DNA of 64,000 nucleotides from JAHTBL01 sp038532735 (GCA_038532735.1 JBCBAC010000006.1:62001-126000), one strand, 5' to 3'. Positions 24,105 to 32,907 are shown, numbered from the stretch's first letter. Numbers and translations: made by a program. The notes: generated by a model not told the origin, from the sequence alone.

Positions 24105-25119
24105 GGATTTGTCCTCGTGTTGGGCTCGCGCGCCGCTCTGCGGCGGCGTCGGCAAGCCATTCATTTTCCTCGATTATCTCTGTCTTGTCGGGTGACTGAA
24201 CGAATGTCGCACATCCGTCAGCCCCGTTTTTGAGCCAGCGGATATCGCTGGCATATTGGGCCCGCAGCGCCATTTGCTGCGCGCCGTCAAAAGGCATCCA
24301 GCGGTCGGCCTCGCCAGTGAAGAAGGCCAGCGCCTCCGCCTCTCCGCGCTCGGCCACGAGCTGCTGAAGATTCGCGTCGCTTTGGCCTTTGTGATGCCAC
24401 GCGCGCGCACCTTTCAACGGCAAGGGCGCATTGGTCCCGGTCATAAGGCGCAGCTGCTTTTCCGGTTGTCCCGCCATGGCTTCAAACGGCCAGACCACCA
24501 GATGCGCCGCGGGAAATGCATCCGACAACTCGGTCACCATATGCCGCCAGCGACGTGGCTGCGTGACCAAACGGTCCAACTGGCCTTTCATCGGCACCGA
24601 ATGGCCTGACGCCACAGCATAGCCAAGGCTGGATGCCCAGTATTCATCATAGCTACGCACACACAGAACGATCCGCGTGCAGCTGTCGGCAAATGCTTCA
24701 CGCATCCGCGCCATACGCGCGGCCAGCCCAGGGTAAAGCCGTTCTTCGCGCAGGTTATTGCGCATCGCCCCGATCATGTTCTCCTCCGACACGATCAGAT
24801 GAGAGACGCCGAGCTTCTGCATGCGGTCCATCTCCATCCGGATCAATCCGCAAGAGCGTTGCGCGCGTTTGAACCCGTGTGCCGTGACCTGATCAGGCCG
24901 TCCCAAAAGCCCGCTCATCATCCCCTTGCGCAGCCGCTTTGGCCGCCACGACACGATGCCCAGCCGTTTGAGCATCCGCTCGTTATTGGCCAGATAGCTT
25001 TGAAACGTCGTGGTCCCCGTCCGGTGGGAGCCAAGATGCAAGATCACATCCATCGCGGCACATGCCTTTTGGTAAAGGGCGGTCCAGACCGCCGGTCGCA
25101 GTTGATACTGGACCCCCAT
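24064..25119 (-). CDS. Sulfotransferase-like protein
   Basis: About 351 residues. The segment MDVILHLGSHRTGTTTFQSY carries the PAPS 5'-phosphosulfate loop of sulfotransferases (H-x-G-x-x-R-T-G-T-T); later LIVSEENMIGA and RIVLCVRSYDEYWASSLGYA resemble the 3'-phosphate-binding part. The acceptor is unknown; exopolysaccharide or glycan sulfation would be a fair guess. The start is unsure: ATG 25119 is used, ATG 25053 would begin right at the PAPS loop. The C-terminal tail (ERRASPTRGQIHDGQDSK) overlaps the mutase gene by 41 nt in another frame, unusually long for this window. Confidence 0.8.
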   Translation of the reverse strand: MGVQYQLRPAVWTALYQKACAAMDVILHLGSHRTGTTTFQSYLANNERMLKRLGIVSWRPKRLRKGMMSGLLGRPDQVTAHGFKRAQRSCGLIRMEMDRMQKLGVSHLIVSEENMIGAMRNNLREERLYPGLAARMARMREAFADSCTRIVLCVRSYDEYWASSLGYAVASGHSVPMKGQLDRLVTQPRRWRHMVTELSDAFPAAHLVVWPFEAMAGQPEKQLRLMTGTNAPLPLKGARAWHHKGQSDANLQQLVAERGEAEALAFFTGEADRWMPFDGAQQMALRAQYASDIRWLKNGADGCATFVQSPDKTEIIEENEWLADAAAERRASPTRGQIHDGQDSKARRQVG

Positions 25120-25230
25120 TAGCAGCGCGCCTCTGAGCAATCGGTTAACCTTGCGGCACCTTTAAACATCACATTTGATCTATTCGTTTTTTTTGACAGA
25201 GCGCCTATATCCGACTGAGAAGGAGTGCCC

Positions 25231-25707
25231 ATGAAAACACTTGCCTCTCTGGTGCTGAGCGTTGGCCTGATTGCCCCCGCTTTTGCCGAGGACACCGCCA
25301 CGACTATGTCCCTCCCGTCGCCCTTGGAAACCTGGCAGGAAGATCCGACCACGATCTTCAACGGCTCCGAGGTTGATATCGACGATTTCAAGTGGATCGC
25401 GCGCCCCGTCGTCGTGTTCGCGACTTCGCCAGCCGATCCGCGTTTCGCCGAACAGATGGAGCTTTTGGCCGAACGCACCGACGAGCTTATCGTGCGCGAT
25501 GTCGTTGTGATTGTGGACACCGATGACGAAACCCTGTCGGACCTGCGCCGCAAGCTGCGCCCCCGCGATTTCATGATGGTCCTGATCGGCAAGGATGGCG
25601 GCGTGAAGCTGCGCAAGCCGTTCCCATATGACGTCCGGGAACTGACCCGCAGCATCGACAAGATGCCACTGCGCCAGCAGGAAATTCGCGAAAGACGGGG
25701 CAGCTGA
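25231..25707 (+). CDS. DUF4174 family exported protein
   Basis: 158 residues: signal peptide (MKTLASLVLSVGLIAPAFA|ED) and a thioredoxin-like-shaped domain (FKWIARPVVVFATSPADPRFAEQMELLAE, DVVVIVDTDD, FMMVLIGKDGGVKLRKPFPYDVRELTRSIDKMPLRQQEIRE) that matches DUF4174. The active-site CxxC is absent, so a redox role is unlikely. ATG 25231 is preceded by AAGGAG; an earlier GTG at 25225 lies within that site. It is a lone plus-strand gene among the minus-strand propionate genes. Confidence 0.85.
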   Translation: MKTLASLVLSVGLIAPAFAEDTATTMSLPSPLETWQEDPTTIFNGSEVDIDDFKWIARPVVVFATSPADPRFAEQMELLAERTDELIVRDVVVIVDTDDETLSDLRRKLRPRDFMMVLIGKDGGVKLRKPFPYDVRELTRSIDKMPLRQQEIRERRGS

Positions 25708-25711
25708 TCCA

Positions 25712-27259
25712 TCAGGAGCCCCCTCCGAACCCGTCCATGAAGATCACCTGCGTGCCCTCTGGAAGATGCGGGGCGAACCGCAGCAGGGCGTCCTCCAACA
25801 CCGCGACATGCTCTGGCGCGGTCGCGTAGGCTGCAACAAAATCTTCGCCCAGAAAGCCGCGACGCAGATCCAGCTTGAACTCCCCAACGCGTACCCAATC
25901 GGGGCCAATCGCACCGCCCAGCCAATCGTCATTGTCGTAGATCAGCGCGACGGGGACATCGCGCGCCTCTGTCAACTCGCCCGCCCAGCCCGGCACCGGA
26001 TTGAAGATGCGCGCCTGACGAGCCTCGTGAGAGGCCAAGCCCCACAGATCAAGCACGTAGTTCGGGTTGCGCCAGGCCACCCAACCAAGATCGTTCACTG
26101 CCACATCTGTCTTCAGGTACTCTTTCGCGAACCGCGCCGTCTGCGCGTGCTGCAAGTAGATCGCCCGCGGATTGAACCGGTACTCGTCCCAGGCATGGGG
26201 CATATACGTGGCCCCTGCACCCGCGATCAACACAGCGGGCAGGAACGCCGTCAGCTTTGAACCCGCTCCGTGTACCAAAACAACCGCGCTGGCCGCGAGT
26301 GCAGTCAGAATGTAGTTCTCATACCGCTCCATCCAGCCGATCTGGCCGAAGACCAGATGCGCCAGCCCCGCAGCAGCCACACCGAGGCTGACCCACCGGC
26401 GCAGGCCCGTCGTGGCCGTGCTCAGCGCGACCAGAACCGCGATGAAGCCCAGCATCAACAGCCCGGGTGTTTCCAGCAAATTGAGCCGGATCGTCCCAAA
26501 CATGCGCGCCAGACGTCCCAGATCCGCGTCCTCCGCCCCGACCAGCTTGGCCTGCACAGAATTCGGCATCGGATCAAGGCCGAGTGACGTCAGATACCAC
26601 ACGAAAAGCGCAATCGGCGCGACGGCAAGCACCGTCGCCAATGCTGCGATGGCGAGTCGGCCAGAAAGCGCGATGACCCCTGCACCGACAAGCGCCAGCG
26701 CCAGCCCTTCCAGCCGCAACGCCGGAGCCAGCAGAATACCCGCCAACAAGACCCATGTGAGACGCTTCTCATCGGCCAGCACAAAAAGGCCATAGACAAT
26801 CGCAAGTGAAGCGGCGGCGTGCAGCGTGTGCTCCATTCCGGTCATCGCGACGCCTGCTGTATTCAGCGCCACCGGCCCCAATAGCGCCAGCAACGCGCCC
26901 ATCGCGCCCCGATAGCCTGCATGGGCGATCAAACGCCCCCAGAACAGCGCGACACCGGCCAATCCCACGACATTCCAGAAAAGCGGCAACCACCGCTGCG
27001 CATCCGTCCCGGCAAAGGGTGTCAGCAACAGCGGATAAAGCGGCGATGACCCGGGGGAGGTATACTCCCCCGCATTCACCCCATAGCCGCCCATCGCGAT
27101 CTGCTCTGCAATGGCAAGGTGAATGTAAACGTCATCAAGCGGGTATTCGAAAACCCCATTCGACCACGCCAAACCCCGCGCTTGCAGCACGACGAACCAC
27201 ACCGTCACGCCCAAAAGCGCGAGCAGCGGATAAAGGATGTGTGTCCGCTCAGAGGTCAC
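25712..27259 (-). CDS. GT-C-fold-like polytopic membrane protein
   Basis: 515 residues with roughly ten membrane helices (YPLLALLGVTVWFVVLQ, FWNVVGLAGVALFWGRLI, LLALLGPVALNTAGVAM, LALALVGAGVIALSG, IAALATVLAVAPIALFVWYL, LLMLGFIAVLVALSTA, ILTALAASAVVLVHG). The first loop has an Asp-Asp motif (EYPLDDVYIHLAIAEQI) typical of dolichyl/undecaprenyl-phosphate-sugar-dependent GT-C glycosyltransferases, and the C-terminal third is soluble and periplasmic. The sugar and acceptor are unknown. Its start overlaps the pccA stop by 4 nt, so it is translated from the pcc transcript although no link to propionate metabolism is known. Confidence 0.78.
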   Translation of the reverse strand: MTSERTHILYPLLALLGVTVWFVVLQARGLAWSNGVFEYPLDDVYIHLAIAEQIAMGGYGVNAGEYTSPGSSPLYPLLLTPFAGTDAQRWLPLFWNVVGLAGVALFWGRLIAHAGYRGAMGALLALLGPVALNTAGVAMTGMEHTLHAAASLAIVYGLFVLADEKRLTWVLLAGILLAPALRLEGLALALVGAGVIALSGRLAIAALATVLAVAPIALFVWYLTSLGLDPMPNSVQAKLVGAEDADLGRLARMFGTIRLNLLETPGLLMLGFIAVLVALSTATTGLRRWVSLGVAAAGLAHLVFGQIGWMERYENYILTALAASAVVLVHGAGSKLTAFLPAVLIAGAGATYMPHAWDEYRFNPRAIYLQHAQTARFAKEYLKTDVAVNDLGWVAWRNPNYVLDLWGLASHEARQARIFNPVPGWAGELTEARDVPVALIYDNDDWLGGAIGPDWVRVGEFKLDLRRGFLGEDFVAAYATAPEHVAVLEDALLRFAPHLPEGTQVIFMDGFGGGS

Positions 27260-29256
27260 TCGAACTCCATGATCACATCGTCCACCGCAAGGCTATCGCC
27301 CGCCCCTGCGTTGATCTTGGTGACGGTGGTCGTCTTCTCGGCGCGCAGGATGTTCTCCATCTTCATCGCCTCAATCGTGCAAAGCGCCTGACCTTCCTGA
27401 ACCCTGTCGCCCACGGCCACGTCCAGCTTTACCACCAAACCCGGCATCGGGCAGAGCAGCATCTTGGACGTATCAGGCGGCAGTTTCTCGGGCATCAGCG
27501 CGGCCAACTCAGCCTGACGCGGGCTGCGCACGTAAACGCGCAGCTCGGCCCCGCGGGTGCGCAGACGGAACCCACCAGAGGTCTTGTCGACCTTCAGCAC
27601 CAACCGGCTTCCATCGATGTCGATCACGGCCAGACTGTCGCCGGGCGTCCAGTCGGACGAGACCCGCATGACCGAACCTTCCTCAAAGGAAACAGAGGCC
27701 CCTTCGCGGTCCGCACCAATACTCACGGGGAAATGCTGGCCCTGTGCCTGCACAACCCAATCCGTGCCTACGACACGCTCGTGATTGTCCATCCGACCCG
27801 ACACACGGGTGCGGCGGATCTCGGCCACGCGGTACATCGCGGCAGCAGCGGCAGCCACCTGGCGCAGGTCGCCGTCAGGCAGACTCACACCTTCGAAACC
27901 TTCGGGATATTCTTCCTCGATAAAGGCGGTAGTCATATCGCCCGAGATGAACTTGGGATGATCCATTACCGCCGACAGGAACGGCAGGTTATGCCCGATC
28001 CCTTCGACCTCGAAGCTATCCAAAGCCACGCGCATCTCTTCAATCGCCGCCTCACGGGTCGGGGCCCACGTGCAGAGCTTGGCGATCATCGGATCGTAAT
28101 ACATGCTGATCTCGCCGCCTTCATAGACGCCGGTGTCATTGCGCACGATTGCGGTCTCTGTCGCCTCTTCCGCAGGCGGGCGGTAGCGGGTCAGACGACC
28201 AATCGACGGCAGGAAGCCGCGATAGGGGTCTTCGGCGTAAAGACGGCTTTCAATCGCCCAGCCATCGCGCTTCACATCCTCCTGCTTGATGGCCAGCTTT
28301 TCGCCATACGCCACGCGGATCATCTGCTCGACCAGGTCGATGCCGGTGATCAGTTCGGTCACAGGGTGTTCCACCTGCAGACGCGTATTCATCTCAAGGA
28401 AATAGAAGTTCTTGTCGCCATCAACGATGAACTCAACCGTGCCAGCACTCGCATAGCCCACGGCGGCGGCCAGCGCACAAGACTGTTCCCCCATCGCCTT
28501 ACGGGTGGCTTCATCAAGGAAAGGCGACGGCGCTTCTTCGATGACCTTCTGGTTCCGTCGCTGGATGGAGCATTCACGCTCGTTCAGGTAAATCGTGTTG
28601 CCGTGCGTATCGGCCAAAACCTGAATTTCGATATGACGCGGCTGGGTGACGAACTTCTCGATGAAAATCCGGTCATCGCCAAAGCTGGAGGCCGCCTCGT
28701 TCTTTGATGACTGAAAGCCCTCGCGCGCCTCGTCATCCGACCAGGCAATCCGCATGCCCTTGCCGCCGCCGCCCGCAGACGCTTTGATCATCACCGGATA
28801 ACCGATCTCGTTCGAGATTTTAACAGCTTCCTCAGCGTCTTCGATCAGCCCCATATAGCCCGGCACCGTGGAAACCTTGGCCTCCTGCGCGATCTTCTTG
28901 GAGGTGATCTTGTCCCCCATGCTCTCAATGGCGCCTTTGGGCGGGCCGATAAACGCAACACCCTCGGCCTCAAGCGCTTCCGCGAACTTCGCGTTCTCCG
29001 ACAGAAAACCATAACCGGGATGCACGGCCTCGGCCCCGGTCTGGCGGATGGCGTCCATGACCTTGTCGATCACGATATAAGACTGATTGGCAGGCGGTGG
29101 GCCGATATGCACCGCCTCATCGGCCATCTTCACATGCAATGCATTGCGGTCGGCATCCGAGTAGATCGCGACGGTCTGAATGCCCATCTTGCGCGCAGTC
29201 TTGATGACACGGCAGGCGATTTCCCCTCGGTTGGCAATCAGGATTTTCTTGAACAT
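27256..29256 (-). CDS. pccA: Propionyl-CoA carboxylase alpha subunit (biotin carboxylase/BCCP)
   Basis: 666 residues. Carboxylates biotin with ATP and bicarbonate for PccB. Order: biotin carboxylase N domain (MFKKILIANRGEIACRVIKTARKMGI), ATP-grasp (VMIKASAGGGGKGMRIAW, IEIQVLADTHGN, RECSIQRRNQKVIEEAPS, EMNTRLQVEHPVTE), C domain (WAIESRLYAEDPYRGFLPS), a PCC-type linker domain (about 450-590) and the biotin carboxyl carrier domain with EAMKMENI near the C-terminus. Length fits PccA rather than acetyl-CoA carboxylase AccC. Its start region is preceded by the small-lipoprotein gene and terminator, 106 bp away. Confidence 0.96.
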   Translation of the reverse strand: MFKKILIANRGEIACRVIKTARKMGIQTVAIYSDADRNALHVKMADEAVHIGPPPANQSYIVIDKVMDAIRQTGAEAVHPGYGFLSENAKFAEALEAEGVAFIGPPKGAIESMGDKITSKKIAQEAKVSTVPGYMGLIEDAEEAVKISNEIGYPVMIKASAGGGGKGMRIAWSDDEAREGFQSSKNEAASSFGDDRIFIEKFVTQPRHIEIQVLADTHGNTIYLNERECSIQRRNQKVIEEAPSPFLDEATRKAMGEQSCALAAAVGYASAGTVEFIVDGDKNFYFLEMNTRLQVEHPVTELITGIDLVEQMIRVAYGEKLAIKQEDVKRDGWAIESRLYAEDPYRGFLPSIGRLTRYRPPAEEATETAIVRNDTGVYEGGEISMYYDPMIAKLCTWAPTREAAIEEMRVALDSFEVEGIGHNLPFLSAVMDHPKFISGDMTTAFIEEEYPEGFEGVSLPDGDLRQVAAAAAAMYRVAEIRRTRVSGRMDNHERVVGTDWVVQAQGQHFPVSIGADREGASVSFEEGSVMRVSSDWTPGDSLAVIDIDGSRLVLKVDKTSGGFRLRTRGAELRVYVRSPRQAELAALMPEKLPPDTSKMLLCPMPGLVVKLDVAVGDRVQEGQALCTIEAMKMENILRAEKTTTVTKINAGAGDSLAVDDVIMEFE

Positions 29257-29299
29257 TATCAGGTCCTTTCCAGACGGCCCGCAGGCCGCAAAACATGCA

Positions 29300-29335
29300 A
29301 AAAGGCCGCGCGGAGCAATGCTCCGGCGGCCTTTT
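29300..29335 (-). terminator. Terminator of the small lipoprotein gene
   Basis: AAAAGGCCGC and GCGGCCTTTT flank a second GGAGC-aat-GCTCC stem. On the minus strand the hairpin ends in a run of T, placed 27 bp after the lipoprotein stop and before pccA. The symmetry also permits action on plus-strand transcripts. Confidence 0.85.
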
Positions 29336-29361
29336 CAGAAGTGTGAATTTCAGATGGACGG

Positions 29362-29568
29362 TTAGCGGAGCGCACGCTCCACATCGTCAGCCAGCGCGCC
29401 AGCCGCCGCACCGACAAGTGCGCCAGTGGCCATTCTGCCGCCAACAGCCGCAGAGCCGACGCCACCAACGGCCGCACCAACAGCGGCCCGTTCAACGTCG
29501 TTGCCCATGCAACCCGAAAGCAGTGTGGCTGTCGCAAACGCCGCCAACGTAAGTTTAGCAAATCGCAT
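29362..29568 (-). CDS. Small glycine-rich lipoprotein
   Basis: 68 residues with a lipobox at the end of the signal peptide (LTLAAFATATLLSGC|MGN). The mature part is Ala/Gly-rich (AAVGAAVGGVGSAAVGGRMA, GALVGAAAGALADDVERAL), similar in style to glycine-zipper outer-membrane lipoproteins (YMGG/SlyB-like) that can insert as paired helices. ATG 29568 follows a GAGGAGAAAA site; an in-frame earlier start at 29598 lacks support. It is flanked by its own terminator, so it is probably its own small transcript inside the pcc cluster. Confidence 0.82.
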   Translation of the reverse strand: MRFAKLTLAAFATATLLSGCMGNDVERAAVGAAVGGVGSAAVGGRMATGALVGAAAGALADDVERALR

Positions 29569-29856
29569 TGTTTTTCTCCTCGATGGGTCTTTTTCCAAGT
29601 TGCCTCTTGGTCGGGAGATATCCCCCCACCCTTACGGAAAAATGGCGACCTGTCCGGGGTAAGAACAGGCCGCCAAGAAGGGGAAGGGGTACGGTTTTGA
29701 CAATACCCAGCAGGCCCGAAACGGGGTGTGCCTGCTATGGCGATGAGATTGGCAGCGCTTTTCACAGCCGCATAGCGCACGGTTTTCAAAGCGCTTTTTT
29801 GGGCCAAATTGCGCCGATACACGGGGAGGTTGAGCGAATTCATGCCGATTCCAGCC

Positions 29857-30198
29857 TCAAAACAGGTCCGGAAACGCGGCTTGTGCCCGCTTCACGTCGA
29901 TTTGTAGAAGGGCCTCGTAGCTTTCCGGATCGAACGGATCCTCCGCCGGAATCACTTCACGCCCGAAAAACCACGACAAACGGCCCGCATCCAAGTTGCC
30001 GCGCTCAAACGGCTGATCGCCAAAATGCGCATAGAGCGACTGCAGAAAGAACGCATCCGCCCGGCGATCCGCAGGTTTGCGATCCGCGCGCCGTTCGCGG
30101 GACGTCAAAGGCGTCACCCCGCGCGGGTTCGGACGTCGGATGGTGAATTGGAAATCTGTTCCGGGATACCGGCCCGGAAAGCCGCGATGCTTTAACAT
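29857..30198 (-). CDS. Hypothetical protein, 113 residues
   Basis: Basic N-terminal half (MLKHRGFPGRYPGTDFQFTI, then RRPNPRGVTPLTSRERRADR) and acidic C-terminal half (FFGREVIPAEDPFDPESYEALLQIDVKRAQAAFPDLF), no signal peptide and no membrane segment. I recognise no family; proteins like it occur beside pcc genes in related bacteria, as far as can be judged from memory. It lies 75 bp downstream of the 48-residue lipoprotein gene on the same strand. The ~290 bp between it and the lipoprotein at 29568 hold no gene I can support, only GC-rich spacer and weak inverted repeats. Confidence 0.65.
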   Translation of the reverse strand: MLKHRGFPGRYPGTDFQFTIRRPNPRGVTPLTSRERRADRKPADRRADAFFLQSLYAHFGDQPFERGNLDAGRLSWFFGREVIPAEDPFDPESYEALLQIDVKRAQAAFPDLF

Positions 30199-30240
30199 AT
30201 CGGCCCCCGATCATGGGCGGGCATCCACGGGCCAAGGGGT

Positions 30241-30265
30241 GGGACGGGCCCTGCGGCCCGCCCCG
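30241..30265 (-). terminator. Possible GC-rich terminator after the 48-residue lipoprotein
   Basis: GGGCGGGCC / GGCCCGTCC (one G-U pair) starts about 10 bases after the lipoprotein stop on the minus strand. No T tract follows, so confidence is low. Confidence 0.35.
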
Positions 30266-30273
30266 AAATTGAA

Positions 30274-30420
30274 TTACTTGAATTTGCCGGTGTAGACCGG
30301 CTCAGTCGAAATGGGCTCCGGGTCCACAACGACGAATTCTTCTTCAGGCTCATTGCGTGCGCAGGCTGCTGCCAGAACGATGAGGCCCAGTGCCACAACT
30401 GCTTTGATGCTCTTCGACAT
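30274..30420 (-). CDS. 48-residue lipoprotein
   Basis: Very short gene read directly from the sequence: ATG at 30420 after a GGAGAGACAG site, signal with lipobox (VVALGLIVLAAAC|AR) and an acidic mature tail (NEPEEEFVVVDPEPISTEPV, then YTGKFK) of only about 28 residues. No family name is known to me. The charge pattern and the clear lipobox make it a real small envelope lipoprotein. It lies between pccB and pccA, downstream of the exported DUF6497-like protein. Confidence 0.75.
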   Translation of the reverse strand: MSKSIKAVVALGLIVLAAACARNEPEEEFVVVDPEPISTEPVYTGKFK

Positions 30421-30631
30421 CTGTCTCTCCTATTGTTTTCCTCGTAGAAAAGAGGGCCGAAAAGCCCCCCACTCCACACCAAGGTCCAGGCCGCTTGGGT
30501 GCAACCTGACGCTAAGATACGTAAATCGCGGCGAAAAAGATATCCACAAGTCCGGCTTGGGCGGTTTTGTGGCGTGATTGCATCATTCAAGCGGCAAGCC
30601 CCCGCGTATGTCGCAAGATATAGTGCCGCCA

Positions 30632-31123
30632 TCAGAACTGATCCCAGATACAGGTCTCACCATCTACGGTGAACGCCTCGAACAGCTGGGTGGCGTCGGC
30701 GTCTGCCACGCCAAATTCCGTCTCGCGATCCGACAACGAGATGACGATGCGGGCTGGCTCAAAGCCGCCCTCCCGCAGCACCGGCAACGCATGGTCTTCG
30801 CACAAGGTCACGAAGTCCTCTGCCACATCGTCATAGACCAGATTGCCGGTCTCGCGCGAGATCGCAGGCATCACATAGCGCGCCCGAAAGACCACATCCT
30901 CCGGGTCAGTCTGATCGTTCAGAATTTCCAAGATGTAGACCACCGCGTTTGACGGCACGCCCGGCACATTGTCTGAAAAAGTCGCCGCTGAAGCGGGAAA
31001 GGCAGAGAGCGCAAATGCGAGTCCAAATGCGCAGCCCCGACCCCCTAAAAGGGTCCTCCCGATCGGGGCCGCGACGCCACTCAATGGGGCGTGTTGGAAT
31101 CTCTGTGCCACTATCTGAACCAT
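30632..31123 (-). CDS. Exported protein, possibly DUF6497
   Basis: 163 residues: a longer N-terminus then a hydrophobic segment (CAFGLAFALSAFPASAAT) that serves as a signal, and a mature domain of about 115 residues (VYILEILNDQTDPEDVVFRA, RYVMPAISRETG, CEDHALPVLREGGFEPARIV, LFEAFTVDGETCIWDQF) with two Cys that could form a disulfide in the periplasm. I think it belongs to the DUF6497 family seen next to pccB in Rhodobacterales, but this is recalled, not tested. It follows pccB by 57 bp on the same strand, so it is likely co-transcribed. Confidence 0.7.
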   Translation of the reverse strand: MVQIVAQRFQHAPLSGVAAPIGRTLLGGRGCAFGLAFALSAFPASAATFSDNVPGVPSNAVVYILEILNDQTDPEDVVFRARYVMPAISRETGNLVYDDVAEDFVTLCEDHALPVLREGGFEPARIVISLSDRETEFGVADADATQLFEAFTVDGETCIWDQF

Positions 31124-31180
31124 GAGAAGTGCATGACCTGCAAGGGATTTTTCGGATCAATTACGCCGCAACGCAGCAAT

Positions 31181-32713
31181 TCAAAGCGGGATGTTGTCGT
31201 GTTTCTTCCACGGCACATGCACCTGCTTGTTGCGCAGCGATGCAAAGGCCCGACACACGCGCTTGCGTGTCGTCGCAGGCGCGATCACCTCGTCCACGAA
31301 ACCGCGCTCTGCAGCGACGAAGGGGTTCGCGAACCGCTCTTCATAATCCGCCGTGCGCTGCGCGATCTTGTCGGCATCGCCCAGTTCCGAGCGATAGAGG
31401 ATCTCCGTCGCGCCCTTGGCACCCATCACGGCCACCTCAGCCGTGGGCCAAGCGTAGTTGAAATCGCCCCGCAAATGCTTGGACGACATCACCACATACG
31501 CGCCGCCATAGGCCTTGCGCGTGATCACCGTGACCTTCGGAACGGTCGCCTCGCCATACGCATAAAGCAGCTTCGCGCCGTGCTTGATGACGCCTGCATA
31601 TTCCTGGCTCGTCCCCGGCAGGAAGCCTGGCACATCCACCAGCGTCAGGAGCGGAATTTCAAACGCATCGCAGAAGCGCACGAACCGCGCAGCCTTGCGT
31701 GAGCTGTCGATATCCAGACACCCCGCCAGCACCATCGGCTGGTTGGCCACGACACCCACAGTCTGACCCTCAAGGCGCACAAATCCTGTGATGATATTCT
31801 TCGCGAAATCTTCCTGAATCTCGTAGAAATCGCCCTCATCAGCCAATTTCAGGATCAGTTCTTTCATATCATACGGCGTGTTCGGATTGTCCGGCACCAG
31901 CGTATCAAGGCTCTCGTCAATCCGGTCGGGCGCATCAAAGAACGGCCGCACCGGCGCTTTTGAGCGGTTGTTCTGCGGCAGGAAATCGACCAGACGGCGG
32001 ACCTCGGCCAGCGCCTCCACGTCGTTTTCAAACGCGCCATCCGCGACAGAGGATTTCTTGGTATGCGTGCCAGCACCACCCAGCTCTTCTGCGGTGACAA
32101 CCTCGTTCGTGACGGTCTTCACCACGTCGGGGCCGGTGACGAACATGTAAGAGCTGTCTTTCACCATGAAGATGAAATCCGTCATGGCGGGCGAGTAAAC
32201 GGCACCACCTGCACAAGGGCCCATGATCAGGCTGATCTGCGGCACCACGCCCGAGGCGCGGATGTTGCGCTCGAACACCTCACCGTAGCCAGCGAGTGAA
32301 TCGACACCCTCCTGAATACGTGCCCCGCCCGAGTCGTTGATCCCGATGACCGGCGCGCCGTTTTGCACCGCCATATCCATGATCTTGCAGATCTTCTGCG
32401 CATGGGTGGCCGAGACCGAGCCGCCCAGCACCGTGAAGTCCTGACTGAACACGTAAACCAGACGCCCGTTGATCGTGCCCCAGCCGGTCACAACGCCATC
32501 GCCCGAGGGCCGCGTTTCCTCCATGCCGAAATCGGTGCAGCGATGGGCGACAAACATGTCGAACTCTTCAAAAGAGCCGTCATCGAGCAACAGTTCCACC
32601 CGCTCCCGTGCGGTCAGCTTGCCTTTGGCGTGCTGCGAAGAGACGCGCTTTTCACCGCCCCCCATCCGTGCCGTTTCGCGGCGGGTTTCGAGCTGTTGCA
32701 CGATGTCTTTCAT
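31181..32713 (-). CDS. pccB: Propionyl-CoA carboxylase beta subunit (carboxyltransferase)
   Basis: 510 residues; moves the carboxyl group from biotin to propionyl-CoA giving methylmalonyl-CoA. Crotonase-like carboxyltransferase halves: N half with GINDSGGARIQEGVDSLAGYGEVF and IMGPCAGGAVYSPAMTDFIFMV (oxyanion Gly pair); C half with TLVDVPGFLPGTSQEYAGVI and ITRKAYGGAYVVMSSKHLRGD. ATG 32713 (MKDIVQQLETRRE) is chosen for its AAGGGG site and family fit; the frame is open upstream into the promoter. The upstream region contains several TTTGCAAA-like elements (32771-32831), the motif reported for PccR control of pccB. Confidence 0.97.
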   Translation of the reverse strand: MKDIVQQLETRRETARMGGGEKRVSSQHAKGKLTARERVELLLDDGSFEEFDMFVAHRCTDFGMEETRPSGDGVVTGWGTINGRLVYVFSQDFTVLGGSVSATHAQKICKIMDMAVQNGAPVIGINDSGGARIQEGVDSLAGYGEVFERNIRASGVVPQISLIMGPCAGGAVYSPAMTDFIFMVKDSSYMFVTGPDVVKTVTNEVVTAEELGGAGTHTKKSSVADGAFENDVEALAEVRRLVDFLPQNNRSKAPVRPFFDAPDRIDESLDTLVPDNPNTPYDMKELILKLADEGDFYEIQEDFAKNIITGFVRLEGQTVGVVANQPMVLAGCLDIDSSRKAARFVRFCDAFEIPLLTLVDVPGFLPGTSQEYAGVIKHGAKLLYAYGEATVPKVTVITRKAYGGAYVVMSSKHLRGDFNYAWPTAEVAVMGAKGATEILYRSELGDADKIAQRTADYEERFANPFVAAERGFVDEVIAPATTRKRVCRAFASLRNKQVHVPWKKHDNIPL

Positions 32714-32770
32714 AGTGATCCCCTTAATGGCTTTGCTGCGTTCTATCGAAACGGCGCTGGCGGACAAAGG

Positions 32771-32831
32771 GCAAAGTAGCAAATTTGCAAAATTCGCAAA
32801 TCGCAGCATTCAATAATTGCAAATTTGAAAA
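32771..32831. promoter_or_regulatory. PccR-type operator cluster in front of pccB
   Basis: Four 8-mers related to the palindrome TTTGCAAA: TTTGCAAA (32784), TTCGCAAA (32793), ATTGCAAA (32816) and TTTGAAAA (32824). GCAAA also recurs at 32771, 32779, 32787 and 32796, an 8-9 bp period. The element reported in Rhodobacter sphaeroides is two TTTGCAAA units separated by 4 bp; spacing here differs. The cluster ends 58-119 bp upstream of pccB and also serves the divergent MFS gene. Confidence 0.65.
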
Positions 32832-32907
32832 ATTCGGGCGGTTCCTTTAGTAAAAATCTGCCTCGCGATTAACCAGAGGTCAATCTGTTCCCCATGGGGA
32901 ACACGGC

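Noticed and set aside
26806..28707. Long open frame antisense to pccA and the GT-C-like gene
   Set aside because: Typical antisense shadow in GC-rich coding DNA; no ribosome site, His/Arg-rich composition, and both sense genes are unmistakable.
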